Shown: one piece after another, positions 36,420 through 45,807 of the stretch
How positions within the stretch are numbered: position 1 is the first letter of the stretch
How the letters are laid out: each line of letters begins with the position of its first letter
NCBI GenBank assembly: GCA_945267035.1
Contig: CALYOS010000018.1
Coordinates: 1 to 45,807 of the forward strand
From: an uncultured Neisseriaceae bacterium
GTDB taxonomy: Bacteria > Pseudomonadota > Gammaproteobacteria > Burkholderiales > Neisseriaceae
Length of the DNA: 45,807 nucleotides
Direction of reading: 5' to 3'
Notes under the pieces: generated by a model
What the model was told of the DNA's origin: nothing
Seen by the model: the letters and a program-made list of their open reading frames with translations, nothing else
Databases searched by the model: none
Position numbers and translations under genes: made by a program

Positions 36420-37223
36420 ATGCTTAAACAACGTATACTCACCGCCTTAGTGATCTTACCCTTAATGATAGGAATGTTGTTTTGGGCAAATAATATCGTG
36501 TGGGCAGCATTTTCCGGACTCATTGCTTTATTAGCATTGTGGGAATATGGGCGGATTGCTGGATTGAGTCCATGGCAGAATGGTTTTTATCTACTCATTA
36601 CTGCGTGTGGTGGTGCTTACTTGTATCATCAGCATGGTCAATTCACGTCATGGTTGCAATGGTTGGTGCTGTTCTTCTGGGTGATTATTGTTCCATTGTG
36701 GTTAAGGTTTAAATGGAAAATCAAAGCCAATATCTTTGCCCCATTGATTGGCTGGATATTGATGCTGCCATTTTGGTATGCCTTGGTTTACCTGCGCCCA
36801 GATAGCGCAGCTGCGTGGTCATTGTTGACCATTCTGGCTTTAATTTGGATAGCAGATATTGCCGCATACTTTTGTGGTCGAACCTTGGGCAAACACAAAC
36901 TGGCTCCTACCATCAGTCCGAATAAAAGCTGGGAAGGTGCCATTGGTGCTGTCATCTTTGTGGCCATTTATACCTTTATCTTACAACAACAAGGTTGGTT
37001 GCCGATTAAATTGCCTTTATGGCAGACCCTGTTGCTGGCATTGGTTTTGACGGCAGTTAGCATCATTGGCGACTTGCTGGAAAGCCTATTAAAACGTTCT
37101 GCTGGCGTTAAAGACAGCAGTCAGCTTCTGCCAGGACATGGTGGCGTGTTTGACCGTGTTGATTCCATGATTGCTGTGTTAGGTGTCTATGCTGCATTGC
37201 GCTGGCTTACCGCTTTAGTATAA
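36420..37223 (+). CDS. cdsA: Phosphatidate cytidylyltransferase
   Basis: Makes CDP-diacylglycerol, the precursor of the phospholipids. The 267-residue integral membrane protein has about seven to eight hydrophobic segments and ends with the CdsA signature SLLKRSAGVKDSSQLLPGHGG followed by DRVDS, containing the catalytic Asp and Lys residues (quoted in two parts). SPNKSWEGAIGA near residue 165 is the other conserved loop. It lies in tight order between uppS and dxr. Confidence 0.95.
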   Translation: MLKQRILTALVILPLMIGMLFWANNIVWAAFSGLIALLALWEYGRIAGLSPWQNGFYLLITACGGAYLYHQHGQFTSWLQWLVLFFWVIIVPLWLRFKWKIKANIFAPLIGWILMLPFWYALVYLRPDSAAAWSLLTILALIWIADIAAYFCGRTLGKHKLAPTISPNKSWEGAIGAVIFVAIYTFILQQQGWLPIKLPLWQTLLLALVLTAVSIIGDLLESLLKRSAGVKDSSQLLPGHGGVFDRVDSMIAVLGVYAALRWLTALV

Positions 37224-37237
37224 AAGTGATCTTGCTC

Positions 37238-38440
37238 ATGTCTAGTCATCGTCCAATTGCCATCACCATTCTTGGAGCCACTGGAAGCATCGGTCTGAAT
37301 ACCCTTGACGTCATTAGCCGTCACCCAGACCGATTTCGAGTATTTGCCTTAACTGCCCATCGACAGATTGAGCGCTTAGCCGAATTATGTTTGCGTTTTC
37401 AACCTGAATATGCTGTGGTGGCTGAATCGGCCGATGCGCTTCGCTTGCAGCAACAACTGCAAGCGGTGGCGTGTACCACCAAAGTATTGTATGGCGAGCA
37501 GGCTTTATGCGATGTGGCTCAATCTAATGATACCGACGCTGTCATGGCGGCAATTGTCGGTGCGGCTGGATTGATGCCGACATTAGCTGCGGCACAAGCC
37601 GGCAAAATAATCTATCTGGCCAACAAAGAAACATTAGTCGTGGCCGGCGCATTATTTATGCAGGCGGTACAACAATATGGAGCGCGTTTGCTACCAGTAG
37701 ATAGCGAACACAATGCCATCTATCAGGTATTACCGGAAAATTACCAAGGTAATCTAAAACAGGCAGGAATACAATCTCTTATACTTACCGCTTCCGGTGG
37801 TCCTTTTCTGCATACCGAACTAAAAGACTTTGCTTCTATCACACCTGAACAGGCAGTCAGACACCCAAACTGGAGTATGGGTCAAAAAATTTCCGTTGAT
37901 TCCGCCACCATGATGAATAAGGGGCTAGAACTAATCGAAGCACACTGGTTATTTCACGCCCCCGCCGATCAACTTGAAGTAATCATTCATCCACAAAGCG
38001 TCATCCATAGTATGGTACGCTATATTGACGGATCAGTTTTAGCACAACTGGGTGTCGCTGACATGCGCATTCCCATCGCCCATTGTTTGGGCTTACCCGA
38101 ACGGATTGTATCTGGAGCCAGCAGCTTAGATTTTACTCAGTTAAGCGGGTTACATTTTCTCAGCGCAGATTTTAATCGTTTTCCATGTTTGAAATTGGCT
38201 TATGATGTCTTACATAGCAGTAATCCAGCCAGTTCCTGCGTCTTAAATGCTGCAAACGAAATAGCTGTGGCTGCTTTTCTACATAACCAGATTGCTTTCA
38301 CAGATATTGCATCATTAGTAGATTGTTGCCTAGAATCATACAGTGGTCATGCTGCAATACACGTTGAAGAATTATTAGCCTTAGATAAGCAGGTACGAGC
38401 TGCTGCACAAAAATGGGTAAATAGCCGCGTGAGCAAATAA
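37238..38440 (+). CDS. dxr: 1-deoxy-D-xylulose 5-phosphate reductoisomerase
   Basis: Converts DXP to 2-C-methyl-D-erythritol 4-phosphate in the non-mevalonate isoprenoid pathway, which supplies UppS encoded nearby. From the ATG at 37238 it has 400 residues. GATGSIGLNTLDVI is the NADPH site; LPVDSEHNAIYQ holds the metal-binding Asp and Glu; MGQKISVDSATMMNKG and ELIEAHWLF carry further substrate and metal ligands. A GTG at 37226 could add four residues (MILL); neither start has a clear Shine-Dalgarno, so coupling to cdsA is likely. Confidence 0.96.
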   Translation: MSSHRPIAITILGATGSIGLNTLDVISRHPDRFRVFALTAHRQIERLAELCLRFQPEYAVVAESADALRLQQQLQAVACTTKVLYGEQALCDVAQSNDTDAVMAAIVGAAGLMPTLAAAQAGKIIYLANKETLVVAGALFMQAVQQYGARLLPVDSEHNAIYQVLPENYQGNLKQAGIQSLILTASGGPFLHTELKDFASITPEQAVRHPNWSMGQKISVDSATMMNKGLELIEAHWLFHAPADQLEVIIHPQSVIHSMVRYIDGSVLAQLGVADMRIPIAHCLGLPERIVSGASSLDFTQLSGLHFLSADFNRFPCLKLAYDVLHSSNPASSCVLNAANEIAVAAFLHNQIAFTDIASLVDCCLESYSGHAAIHVEELLALDKQVRAAAQKWVNSRVSK

Positions 38441-38453
38441 AAACGGAGAGACC

Positions 38454-39794
38454 ATGTTGTTAACCATCATTGCTTTTATTGTGGCAATATTATTGTTAGT
38501 AAGTTTGCATGAACTAGGACATCTGATCGTAGCGCGGTTATGTGGTGTCAAAGTGTTGCGTTTCAGTATTGGCTTTGGAAAACCATTTTTCCGCTACCAA
38601 CGTGCCGGCATTGAATGGTGTCTGGCTCCCATTCCCTTGGGTGGTTATGTCAAAATGGTCGATACGCGAGAAGGCGACGTAAACCCAGATGATCTGCCCT
38701 ATGCATTTGATCGTCAGCATCCCCTAAAGCGCATTGCCATTGTGGTTGCCGGTCCATTAACCAACCTGATTCTGGCGGCAATATTGTATACTGCCAGTTT
38801 TGGTATTGGTGGTGTGACTCAGCTCAAACCTTGGTTAGGTATGGTTGAACAGGGCAGCGTAGCAGAAAGAGCCGGATTTAAGCCAGAAGATCGCATCACC
38901 AGCGTCAATGGTGAAACAGTGACCGATTGGGCTGATGCCCAAACGAAAATCATGTTGAATTTAGATAGTGGCACAGTACAGGTTGCCGTGACAACGCCAA
39001 CTGGTCAACAGGCGATCCGATCACTAAACATTGCCGGCACAACTGCTGCAAAAGAAGCGGCACAGTCTGGCTACATCGGTTTAGTGCCGTCTAAAGTCAC
39101 CAACCGCATTGGTGCCGTGTTGCCTGACAGCGTGGCTGCCAAAGCTGGGTTGCAAGTTGGAGATACCTTATTGAGCATCAATGGCGTCAAAGTGACTAGC
39201 TGGCAGCAATGGGTAGAAATTATTCGTGCCAACGCCGGTGCCAAACTGGATATCAGCTTTGCGCGTAACAACCAAATTCAGACGACCAGCCTGCGTCCTG
39301 ACTCAGTCCAACAAAACGGCGAGATAATCGGTCAAATTGGTATTGGTGCCATGCGTGACGAAGTTTGGGAAAAACAAATTCGTCAGCATTATCAGCCCAA
39401 TTTGACCCAAGCCATTCGCTTGGCGTTTCAGCGTACCTGGGATTACATCAGTATGACTTTGTCACTTTTTGGCAAATTATTAACAGGTCAGGCATCTTTA
39501 CATTACCTGTCCGGCCCGCTGACCATTGCTGATGTGGCCGGGAAAACCGCCGCTTTAGGCTGGCAAAGCTATACAGAATTTCTTGCCTTAGTGAGTATCA
39601 GCTTAGGCGTATTGAATTTATTACCCATTCCCATGTTAGATGGCGGACATTTCATGTATTATGCTGTCGAATGGATACGTGGCAAACCTTTAAGCCTGAG
39701 AGTACAGGAAATTGGACTACGTATTGGCATGGGCGCCATGTTAATGTTGATGTTAGTAGCTTTCTTCAACGATATTACCCGTTTGTTTGGATGA
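38454..39794 (+). CDS. rseP: Site-2 intramembrane zinc protease RseP
   Basis: An inner-membrane metalloprotease that cleaves anti-sigma factors and signal-peptide remnants in relatives. The 446-residue protein begins with a hydrophobic helix holding HELGH (residues 21-25), then GGYVKMVDTREGDV, two periplasmic PDZ domains (about 125-200 and 205-290, each with a GL/GF-x-x-G-D segment), and a C-terminal region with NLLPIPMLDGGHFMYY, where the Asp is the third zinc ligand. GGAGAG precedes the ATG. It is immediately followed by bamA, a widespread arrangement. Confidence 0.96.
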   Translation: MLLTIIAFIVAILLLVSLHELGHLIVARLCGVKVLRFSIGFGKPFFRYQRAGIEWCLAPIPLGGYVKMVDTREGDVNPDDLPYAFDRQHPLKRIAIVVAGPLTNLILAAILYTASFGIGGVTQLKPWLGMVEQGSVAERAGFKPEDRITSVNGETVTDWADAQTKIMLNLDSGTVQVAVTTPTGQQAIRSLNIAGTTAAKEAAQSGYIGLVPSKVTNRIGAVLPDSVAAKAGLQVGDTLLSINGVKVTSWQQWVEIIRANAGAKLDISFARNNQIQTTSLRPDSVQQNGEIIGQIGIGAMRDEVWEKQIRQHYQPNLTQAIRLAFQRTWDYISMTLSLFGKLLTGQASLHYLSGPLTIADVAGKTAALGWQSYTEFLALVSISLGVLNLLPIPMLDGGHFMYYAVEWIRGKPLSLRVQEIGLRIGMGAMLMLMLVAFFNDITRLFG

Positions 39795-39797
39795 ATA

Positions 39798-42170
39798 ATG
39801 AAAATAAAGCAGATTACCGTCAGTTTAATGGCTTTAGGCCTAACTTCACTGGCTTTTGCAGTCGAGCCGTTTACAATTAAAGACATTCGGGTCGAGGGTC
39901 TACAACGTACCGCACCCACTACCGTATTTAGCTATTTACCGGTGAAAATCGGTGATACCTTCACCGATGGCGAAGGGGAGAATATCGTCAAAAAACTTTA
40001 TGCTACCGGTTTTTTTGATGACATCCGCGTCGAGACCATGGGAAATCAGGTTTTACTCACTGTAGTTGAACGTCCCATTATCAGCAGCTTCGATGTCACC
40101 GGTGGTAAAACCATCAACAACAATGATATCAAAAAGAATCTGAGCAATTTTGGTCTGGGTCAATCGCGCGTATTTAATCCGGCGATGTTACAACAAGCCG
40201 TAGAAGGCTTGCGTGACGCCTATCGGCAAAAAGGGAAAACCGCCGTCACCATCACACCTAAAGTAACCCGTCTTGAGCGCAATCGCGTTGCTGTAGAGCT
40301 GAAAATTGATGAAGGTACCACCACCACCATCAAAACCATACAATTCCAAGGTAATCAGCATTACTCATCGCGTACATTACGCAAACAAATGTCCCTTAGT
40401 CCGCACAACTGGATGAGCTGGCTATCCAAAAACGATCGTTTCTCAGAAAACCAGTTTAAAGATGACCTGGATAATCTGAGTAACTTTTATCAGGATCATG
40501 GATATCTCAACTTCCGCATTACCGATGTTAATGTCAGCAATAGCGATGGTAAAGTCTCTCAGGCGATCAGTATCACTGTCGATGAAGGCGAACGCTATCG
40601 CTGGGGTAATGTTACCGTAGGGGGTGATACCCGCGAAGTTCCCCTGGAAGCCCTACAGCAACTGGTCAAAATCAAACCAGGTAAATGGTATAACCGTGGT
40701 CAAATGATTAATACCATCAAAGCCATTCAGGATCGCATGGGTAGCAATGGTTATGCCTTTAGTCAGGTCGATGTCCGTCCGATGGCCAACGACAGCAACA
40801 AAACCGTTGATTTTGTTCTCAACGTTATTCCTGATCGTAAAGTCTATGTTAACCAGATCAACATCACCGGTAATAACAAAACCCGCGATGAAGTGTTACG
40901 ACGCGAGCTGCGTCAGATGGAACGTGCACCATATGATACTTACAAAATCAACCGTTCCAAAGAACGTATTCAGCAGCTAGGATACTTTGATAATGCTCAG
41001 GTAGACATTAAATCCGTACCCAATACGCCAGATCAGGTAGATTTGGATCTGAGTGTTAAAGAGCGCTCAACCGGTTCCATCAACGTGGGTGCCGGTTGGG
41101 CGCAAGATGATGGTCTGCTTCTGTCGGCCGGTATTGCACAGGATAATTTATTCGGCACCGGTAAATCCGCTAGCCTACAACTGTCACGATCTAAAGTTAG
41201 TCAGGTTGCCGGCTTATCCTTTACCGATCCCTATTTCACACCGGATGGAGTCAGTCTGGGCTACAACCTTTACTACCGTGGCTATAATCCGAGTAAATCA
41301 GAAAGTAACGCCATGGATTACAAAACCACCACTGTAGGTGCTGGTGTAAACCTCGGCGTTCCGGTAACCGAACATGACCGTGTTAATTTCGGCTTAGGTG
41401 TAGAACATTTGTCTGTAAATGTATATGGAGATTATGCTCCACAGCGTTATCAAGATTTTGTTGATGAACATGGCAAAAATAATTGGATCGTTAAAGGTAC
41501 CGTAGGCTGGGGACGCAATACTACCGATAGTGCGGTATGGCCAACCCGTGGTTATATCATCAATGCCAATATGGACAGTGGTCTGCCAGGCGGAGATTTA
41601 CAGTACTACAGTTTCAGCCATGATCAGCGCTGGTATTTCCCCTTAAGCAAAAACTTTACCCTAATGCTGTATGGTCAACTTGGTTATGCTGATAGTTATG
41701 GTAAAACCAAAGATCTGCCTTTTATGTATGCGTTTAGTGGCGGTGGTTTAGGTTCCGTACGTGGGTACGAGTCTGGAACCCTAGGTCCGAAATACTATAA
41801 TCGATATAAAAGTGGTAGCTGGAGTAGTGATAGCACCAGTTATGGTGGTAATTACATCGCCACAGCCTCCGCTGAACTATTATTCCCAGTGCCAGGTATT
41901 AAAGATCAACATACCGTACGCTTAAGTATGTTTGCTGATGCTGGTAGTGTCTGGGATAATAAAACTTATACTTTTGTAGGACAAAAAAATCCCTATTCAA
42001 GTCAAAGTCATAAATCCAGCCTCAGTAATGAAGCACGTTATTCTGCTGGTTTGGCTGTGACTTGGTTATCACCAATGGGACCCTTGAAGTTCAGTTATGC
42101 TTATCCGATTCACAAAAAACCGGAAGACCAGTTACAGCGCTTTCAGTTCCAGTTAGGAACCACGTTCTAA
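39798..42170 (+). CDS. bamA: Outer membrane protein assembly factor BamA (Omp85)
   Basis: The central component of the BAM complex, which folds beta-barrel proteins into the outer membrane. The 790-residue precursor has a signal peptide (cleavage after AFA, about residue 21), five POTRA domains (about 23-430) starting FTIKDIRVEGLQR, and a C-terminal 16-strand barrel. The loop-6 motif VRGYE is present (GSVRGYESGTLGP) and the chain ends in Phe (QLGTTF), as the BAM signal requires. It starts 3 bases after rseP. Size and features are normal for Neisseriaceae Omp85. Confidence 0.97.
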   Translation: MKIKQITVSLMALGLTSLAFAVEPFTIKDIRVEGLQRTAPTTVFSYLPVKIGDTFTDGEGENIVKKLYATGFFDDIRVETMGNQVLLTVVERPIISSFDVTGGKTINNNDIKKNLSNFGLGQSRVFNPAMLQQAVEGLRDAYRQKGKTAVTITPKVTRLERNRVAVELKIDEGTTTTIKTIQFQGNQHYSSRTLRKQMSLSPHNWMSWLSKNDRFSENQFKDDLDNLSNFYQDHGYLNFRITDVNVSNSDGKVSQAISITVDEGERYRWGNVTVGGDTREVPLEALQQLVKIKPGKWYNRGQMINTIKAIQDRMGSNGYAFSQVDVRPMANDSNKTVDFVLNVIPDRKVYVNQINITGNNKTRDEVLRRELRQMERAPYDTYKINRSKERIQQLGYFDNAQVDIKSVPNTPDQVDLDLSVKERSTGSINVGAGWAQDDGLLLSAGIAQDNLFGTGKSASLQLSRSKVSQVAGLSFTDPYFTPDGVSLGYNLYYRGYNPSKSESNAMDYKTTTVGAGVNLGVPVTEHDRVNFGLGVEHLSVNVYGDYAPQRYQDFVDEHGKNNWIVKGTVGWGRNTTDSAVWPTRGYIINANMDSGLPGGDLQYYSFSHDQRWYFPLSKNFTLMLYGQLGYADSYGKTKDLPFMYAFSGGGLGSVRGYESGTLGPKYYNRYKSGSWSSDSTSYGGNYIATASAELLFPVPGIKDQHTVRLSMFADAGSVWDNKTYTFVGQKNPYSSQSHKSSLSNEARYSAGLAVTWLSPMGPLKFSYAYPIHKKPEDQLQRFQFQLGTTF

Positions 42171-42194
42171 TCGCTGTTAGATAAGGACAGATTA

Positions 42195-42695
42195 ATGCTT
42201 AAAAAAATTGCTTTTGCGTTTGCTTTAGCCAGCCTGTTCTGCCGATTTATCTGGGCAGAAAGTATCCAAAAGCTGGGTTTTATTGATACCAGTCGCGTCT
42301 ATCAGCAATCTATACAGGCACAATCGATTCAAAAACAGCTGGATCAAGAATTCAGTGCTCGCCAGAAAAAGCTTCAAATCATGCAAAATGAAGGCTTGAA
42401 GCTTAAAGAAGCAATTGAATCAGGTAAAGTTCCTGTAAATGAGCGCGAAGCAAAAATTAAGCAAATGCTGGAAATGGATCAGCGCTATAAAGAAGCTGCA
42501 GCCAAACTGGCTGAAGACTACAATCTTCGTCGTAATGAAGAATTTGCTTCATTACAGCAAAATGCCAATAAAGTCATCATAGAACTGGCGCGCAAAGAGG
42601 GTTATGACCTGATCATTCAGGATGCCATCTTTGTCAACAGCAAATTTGATATCACTGATGCGGTGATTAAGGCACTTAATGCACAGAAACCATAA
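42195..42695 (+). CDS. skp: Periplasmic chaperone Skp/OmpH
   Basis: A 166-residue precursor with a signal peptide (cleavage after WA, about residue 21). The mature protein starts SIQKLGFIDTSRVYQQS, typical OmpH, followed by a long helical region rich in Lys, Glu and Gln (about 45-125), the tentacle of the Skp trimer, and a C-terminal part with YDLIIQDAIFVNSKFDIT, which completes the body domain. It holds outer-membrane proteins in transit for BamA, encoded just upstream. Confidence 0.93.
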   Translation: MLKKIAFAFALASLFCRFIWAESIQKLGFIDTSRVYQQSIQAQSIQKQLDQEFSARQKKLQIMQNEGLKLKEAIESGKVPVNEREAKIKQMLEMDQRYKEAAAKLAEDYNLRRNEEFASLQQNANKVIIELARKEGYDLIIQDAIFVNSKFDITDAVIKALNAQKP

Positions 42696-42704
42696 GGTAT
42701 TTTC

Positions 42705-43766
42705 ATGGCTTTGAACCAGATCACCGCCACCGAGTTGGTCCGCCAACTCGGTGGACAACTACGTGGTGAAGATGTTCTCATCACCAACATCACCTCATTA
42801 CAACAAGCTGGTGGCAACGATATCAGCTTTCTTAGCAATCCGCGCTTGCGAGCTCAGGCGCAGGATAGTCGAGCCGGTGTGCTGATCGTAACGGAAAACT
42901 CAGCCGAAATCTTGTCAGGCCGCACCCTAATCGTAACGGATGACCCATATCTGTACTTTGCTCGAGTGGCTCGACTATTTCATCCACGCAGTCAACCTCA
43001 GGCAGGAATTCATCCCAGCGCCGCTATCGCCGCCACTGCACAAATCGCACCAAATTGTGAAATCGGTGCCCATGTGGTGATTGGTGAACGTAGCGTAGTG
43101 AAAGACAACACACGTATTTTGGCCGGTACAGTCATCGAAGAAGATTGTACTATTGGTCAAGATTGTGTCATTCATCCCAACGTCACCATTTATCATGGTT
43201 GCCAATTAGGTGACCGAGTAGAATTACACTCAGGATGTGTGATTGGCGCAGATGGCTTTGGCTTGGCTTGGGATAAACAAAAAAATCAATGGTTCAAAAT
43301 AGTGCAAACCGGTGCAGTTATGCTGGGTAATGATGTCGAAATTGGGGCCAATACCACCATAGACCGAGGCGCGATTGAAAACACCGTCATTGAAGATGAT
43401 GCTAAAATAGATAATCAGGTCATGATCGGACACAATGGCAAAATTGGTGCCCATGTGGCTATTGTTGCCTGTACAGGTATCGCCGGCAGTACCGAAGTAG
43501 GTGCCAATTCCGTCATTGGTGGAGCGGCCATGATAGGCGGACATCTAAGCATACCGCCCAAAACCACCATCGGTGCAGCCACCGCCGTCAGCCACAGTAT
43601 TAAAGAAAGTGGTCACTATGCTTCCATTTTTCCCTTACAGAAACACAAGGATTGGGTTAAAAATGCAGCTCATATTCGGCACCTGCACGAAATGAATCAG
43701 AAAATAAAAGAATTGGAACAGCAACTGGCTCAACTAAGTAGCCAATTATCAGACCCTCAGGAATAA
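42705..43766 (+). CDS. lpxD: UDP-3-O-(3-hydroxyacyl)glucosamine N-acyltransferase LpxD
   Basis: Third step of lipid A synthesis. The 353-residue protein has an N-terminal uridine-binding domain (to about residue 100), then a left-handed beta helix of hexapeptide repeats (about 105-310, [IV]-G-x-x-x-x pattern such as [13 protein letters not shown]), and a C-terminal helix. The catalytic His is in [10 protein letters not shown]. The ending [12 protein letters not shown] is the usual amphipathic helix. It begins 9 bases after skp and ends 4 bases before fabZ. Confidence 0.96.
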   Translation: MALNQITATELVRQLGGQLRGEDVLITNITSLQQAGGNDISFLSNPRLRAQAQDSRAGVLIVTENSAEILSGRTLIVTDDPYLYFARVARLFHPRSQPQAGIHPSAAIAATAQIAPNCEIGAHVVIGERSVVKDNTRILAGTVIEEDCTIGQDCVIHPNVTIYHGCQLGDRVELHSGCVIGADGFGLAWDKQKNQWFKIVQTGAVMLGNDVEIGANTTIDRGAIENTVIEDDAKIDNQVMIGHNGKIGAHVAIVACTGIAGSTEVGANSVIGGAAMIGGHLSIPPKTTIGAATAVSHSIKESGHYASIFPLQKHKDWVKNAAHIRHLHEMNQKIKELEQQLAQLSSQLSDPQE

Positions 43767-43770
43767 AATA

Positions 43771-44229
43771 ATGGATTTGTCTTTACCCATCGACGTTCGT
43801 ACCTTACAAAAATTATTACCTCATCGTTACCCGTTCTTATTGATCGATCGGGTCATCGCCTACGATACCGAGGCCTTGACCTTAAGTGCCATTAAAAACG
43901 TCACCGCTAACGAACCCTTTTTTCAGGGTCATTTCCCAGATTTTCCCGTTATGCCCGGTGTGTTGATTATCGAAGCCATGGCACAAGCCTGTGGTACCTT
44001 GGCAATTTTAAGCCATGGTGGTCGAGAAGATGATGAAATATACTTTTTCGTCGGCATCGACAATGCCCGATTTAAACGTCAAGTTGTACCAGGAGATCAG
44101 TTAAAATTTGAAGTACAGCTCTTAGCCAACAAACGTGGCATTGGTAAATTCAAAGCAGTAGCATTAGTTGAAGGTCAGATTGCAGCCGAAGCTGACATCA
44201 TGTGTGCTAAGCGACAGGTAGAAAAATAA
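43771..44229 (+). CDS. fabZ: 3-hydroxyacyl-[acyl carrier protein] dehydratase FabZ
   Basis: Dehydrates 3-hydroxyacyl-ACP in fatty acid synthesis. The same 3-hydroxyacyl-ACP pool feeds LpxA and LpxD, so this neighbourhood balances membrane lipid and lipid A. The 152-residue hotdog-fold protein shows [26 protein letters not shown] with the catalytic His, and [10 protein letters not shown] with the catalytic Glu. It starts 4 bases after lpxD, in the same operon. Confidence 0.97.
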   Translation: MDLSLPIDVRTLQKLLPHRYPFLLIDRVIAYDTEALTLSAIKNVTANEPFFQGHFPDFPVMPGVLIIEAMAQACGTLAILSHGGREDDEIYFFVGIDNARFKRQVVPGDQLKFEVQLLANKRGIGKFKAVALVEGQIAAEADIMCAKRQVEK

Positions 44230-44273
44230 CCTTCCAATGCAACTCAACTTCAAACGTTTTAAACAAATTAAAA

Positions 44274-44306
44274 CCTGATTAACCCAAATTGCTTCGGTTA
44301 ATCAGG
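44274..44306 (+). other. Stem-loop between fabZ and lpxA
   Basis: A perfect 11-base stem CCTGATTAACC/GGTTAATCAGG around an 11-base loop, without a T-tract, 19 bases before the lpxA start. It may adjust read-through or RNA stability, or affect the lpxA ribosome site. Confidence 0.5.
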
Positions 44307-44325
44307 ATAAAAGCAGGAAATATAC

Positions 44326-45102
44326 ATGACTCAGATTCACCCTACAGCCATTATCGATCCCAAAGCAGAACTGGATAGTAGTGTCTCTGTGGGTGCCTAC
44401 ACCGTTATCGGCCCGCATGTACAGATCGACAGCAATACTGACATTGGTCCCCATGTTGTTATTGACGGACATACCACCATTGGCAGCAATAACCGCATAT
44501 TTCAGTTTGCTTCATTAGGGGCCATTCCTCAGGATAAAAAATACCGTGATGAACCCACTAAATTAATCATCGGGAACAATAACACCATCCGAGAATTTAC
44601 CACCTTCAATACCGGTACCGTAACCGGAATTGGTGAAACGCGCATCGGAGATGACAACTGGATCATGGCTTATGTCCATCTGGCACATGATTGCGTAGTC
44701 GGTAATCATACCATCTTTGCCAACAATGCTTCACTGGCAGGACATGTCGTCATCGGTGATTATGTATTGCTGGGGGGATATTCACTGGTTCATCAATTTT
44801 GTATCATCGGCGACTATGCCATGACTGCTTTCGCTGCCGGCGTCCACAAAGATGTACCGCCTTATGTGATGGCTGCCGGATATCGGGCGGAGCCTGCTGG
44901 TCTCAATACCGAAGGATTGCGCCGCCATCATTTCACCCCTGAGCAGATTGCCAACATAAAGCGCTTGTATAAAATTCTGTATCGTGAAGGATTAACCTAT
45001 ACTGAAGCCCAAGCCAAAATCATGGCAGAAGCCGATAGTGCTCCAGAGTTACATGTATTCAAAGAATTTTTCTCGCAATCAACTCGTGGTGTTATTCGTT
45101 GA
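44326..45102 (+). CDS. lpxA: UDP-N-acetylglucosamine acyltransferase LpxA
   Basis: First step of lipid A synthesis, transferring a 3-hydroxyacyl chain from ACP to UDP-GlcNAc. The 258-residue protein is a left-handed beta helix of hexapeptide repeats starting [13 protein letters not shown], then the catalytic His in [15 protein letters not shown] near residue 125 and a C-terminal helical domain starting [23 protein letters not shown] lies upstream of the ATG. It is the last gene of the block; lpxB, which follows lpxA in several relatives, is not present here. Confidence 0.97.
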   Translation: MTQIHPTAIIDPKAELDSSVSVGAYTVIGPHVQIDSNTDIGPHVVIDGHTTIGSNNRIFQFASLGAIPQDKKYRDEPTKLIIGNNNTIREFTTFNTGTVTGIGETRIGDDNWIMAYVHLAHDCVVGNHTIFANNASLAGHVVIGDYVLLGGYSLVHQFCIIGDYAMTAFAAGVHKDVPPYVMAAGYRAEPAGLNTEGLRRHHFTPEQIANIKRLYKILYREGLTYTEAQAKIMAEADSAPELHVFKEFFSQSTRGVIR

Positions 45103-45120
45103 TTAGCATCATGTACCCTT

Positions 45121-45153
45121 CGGCAGAATAGTTAATATTATTCTGCCGGTTTT
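45121..45153 (+). terminator. Terminator of the envelope block
   Basis: CGGCAGAATA pairs perfectly with TATTCTGCCG around an 8-base loop, followed by GTTTTC. It lies 18 bases after the lpxA stop. Confidence 0.75.
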
Positions 45154-45735
45154 CATTAGCAAACTTAATCAAATATTCATTCATCAACACAAAAAAAGCA
45201 TCTTCTTACTGTTCGAACTTCAGCACCATCAACCTTATCCATACATACCAGCTAAATCTGCACCTCATGACCGGTAAAGAACGTCGCAAACAACCATCTT
45301 CAGTCAATGCTAAGTAGCTTAAATCTCAGTTTGTTACCATAAAAGAACCAGCAAACAGTAAGAATTTAGTAACTGCTTAAAACAATTTGCCTTCCATCAA
45401 AAATATTCGCATGTAGAAAGTACTGATCGATATTTGATAGTATTAAATCTTTCTTAACCAAAAAACCATTTTGACCATGTTTACTTTATAAAAAATGGGA
45501 CAGACCACGTATTAAAAATTTTAATCGGAGCTTAAATAACTATCTGCAAAATCCTACTTCGTTTGAAATTAGTCATCAGAGAACATTCAATCCAGTGACA
45601 CACAGAATAGACCTAAACAACTAAACTCAAAAGATGGTTAGGACGCAACAAATCAATACCAACATAACATTAAGTCAAAACCACATGCGCGTTTTTAGAT
45701 CCGGGTAATCAAATTCAGCAAAAGCTAAGCTTGCT
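45154..45735. other. Spacer of about 580 bases
   Basis: AT-rich and without any open frame that looks coding on either strand; no repeat or structured RNA was recognised. Confidence 0.45.
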
Positions 45736-45807
45736 TAATTATCGACAGTATTCCACCTTGCCGTCTTAATTCTTTCTATTCCTATTTCAATTAATGAAGC
45801 GCGCCAG
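45736..45807 (-). CDS. Possible C-terminus of a gene running off the window
   Basis: The minus strand is open from the window edge to a TAA at 45736-45738, encoding a 23-residue tail that ends IKTARWNTVDN. Its composition looks protein-like (mixed, with Trp and Arg) compared with the spacer next to it. It is too short to identify and could be chance. Confidence 0.3.

Overview
The window looks like the chromosome of an AT-rich, host-adapted member of the Neisseriaceae (Betaproteobacteria), most like the bee-gut genus Snodgrassella. The reasons are the Neisseria-like housekeeping proteins (FKBP-type isomerase, GrxC-SecB pair, RF2, MnmE), the continuous rpsB-tsf-pyrH-frr-uppS-cdsA-dxr-rseP-bamA-skp-lpxD-fabZ-lpxA block, and the low G+C with many 0.4-1 kb spacers that hold no intact gene. 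The genus assignment is an inference from remembered protein sequences. No phage, plasmid, CRISPR array or complete insertion sequence is visible.

Layout. 1-4.5 kb: a lipoprotein of unknown role, a gene-poor stretch with a possible transposase remnant, a D-2-hydroxyacid dehydrogenase, an FKBP-type isomerase and mnmE. 5-7.8 kb: an overlapping pair on the minus strand, an Acr1-like short-chain dehydrogenase and an AMP-binding acyl-CoA ligase, preceded by a DUF1653 gene. 8.3-13.7 kb: an MFS transporter, grxC-secB, ftsEX and aroG. 13.9-16.5 kb: a preQ1-I riboswitch ahead of queF and a yhhQ-type queuosine-precursor transporter, then prfB with a programmed +1 frameshift. 17.4-24.4 kb: purB, a tiny lipoprotein, a VOC-fold protein, and a his operon (hisG, an NYN/OST-HTH gene, hisD). 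25.2-31.1 kb: tRNA-Leu(CAA), a NERD-domain protein, an EamA transporter, an exported FAD-linked oxidase and a nitroreductase, separated by long spacers. 31.5-45.1 kb: a 5-formyl-THF cyclo-ligase-family gene, then the translation/envelope block from rpsB to lpxA, closed by a terminator. The last 70 bases may encode the C-terminus of a minus-strand gene that runs off the window.

How it fits together. The large right-hand block couples translation (S2, EF-Ts, RRF), UMP phosphorylation, undecaprenyl and isoprenoid supply (UppS, Dxr), phospholipid synthesis (CdsA), envelope-stress proteolysis (RseP), outer-membrane protein assembly (BamA, Skp) and early lipid A synthesis (LpxD, FabZ, LpxA). Hairpins between rpsB/tsf, tsf/pyrH, pyrH/frr and fabZ/lpxA divide it into segments that may be expressed at different levels. 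The queuosine unit joins riboswitch sensing, preQ1 synthesis and precursor uptake.

The least ordinary items are the NYN/OST-HTH/AT-hook-like protein inside the histidine operon, the acyl-CoA ligase/Acr1-like reductase pair, the terminator-like hairpin in the rpsB leader, and the NERD protein with a C-terminal cysteine cluster. I found no clear-cut, wholly new multi-gene system; the first two are the best candidates for follow-up.
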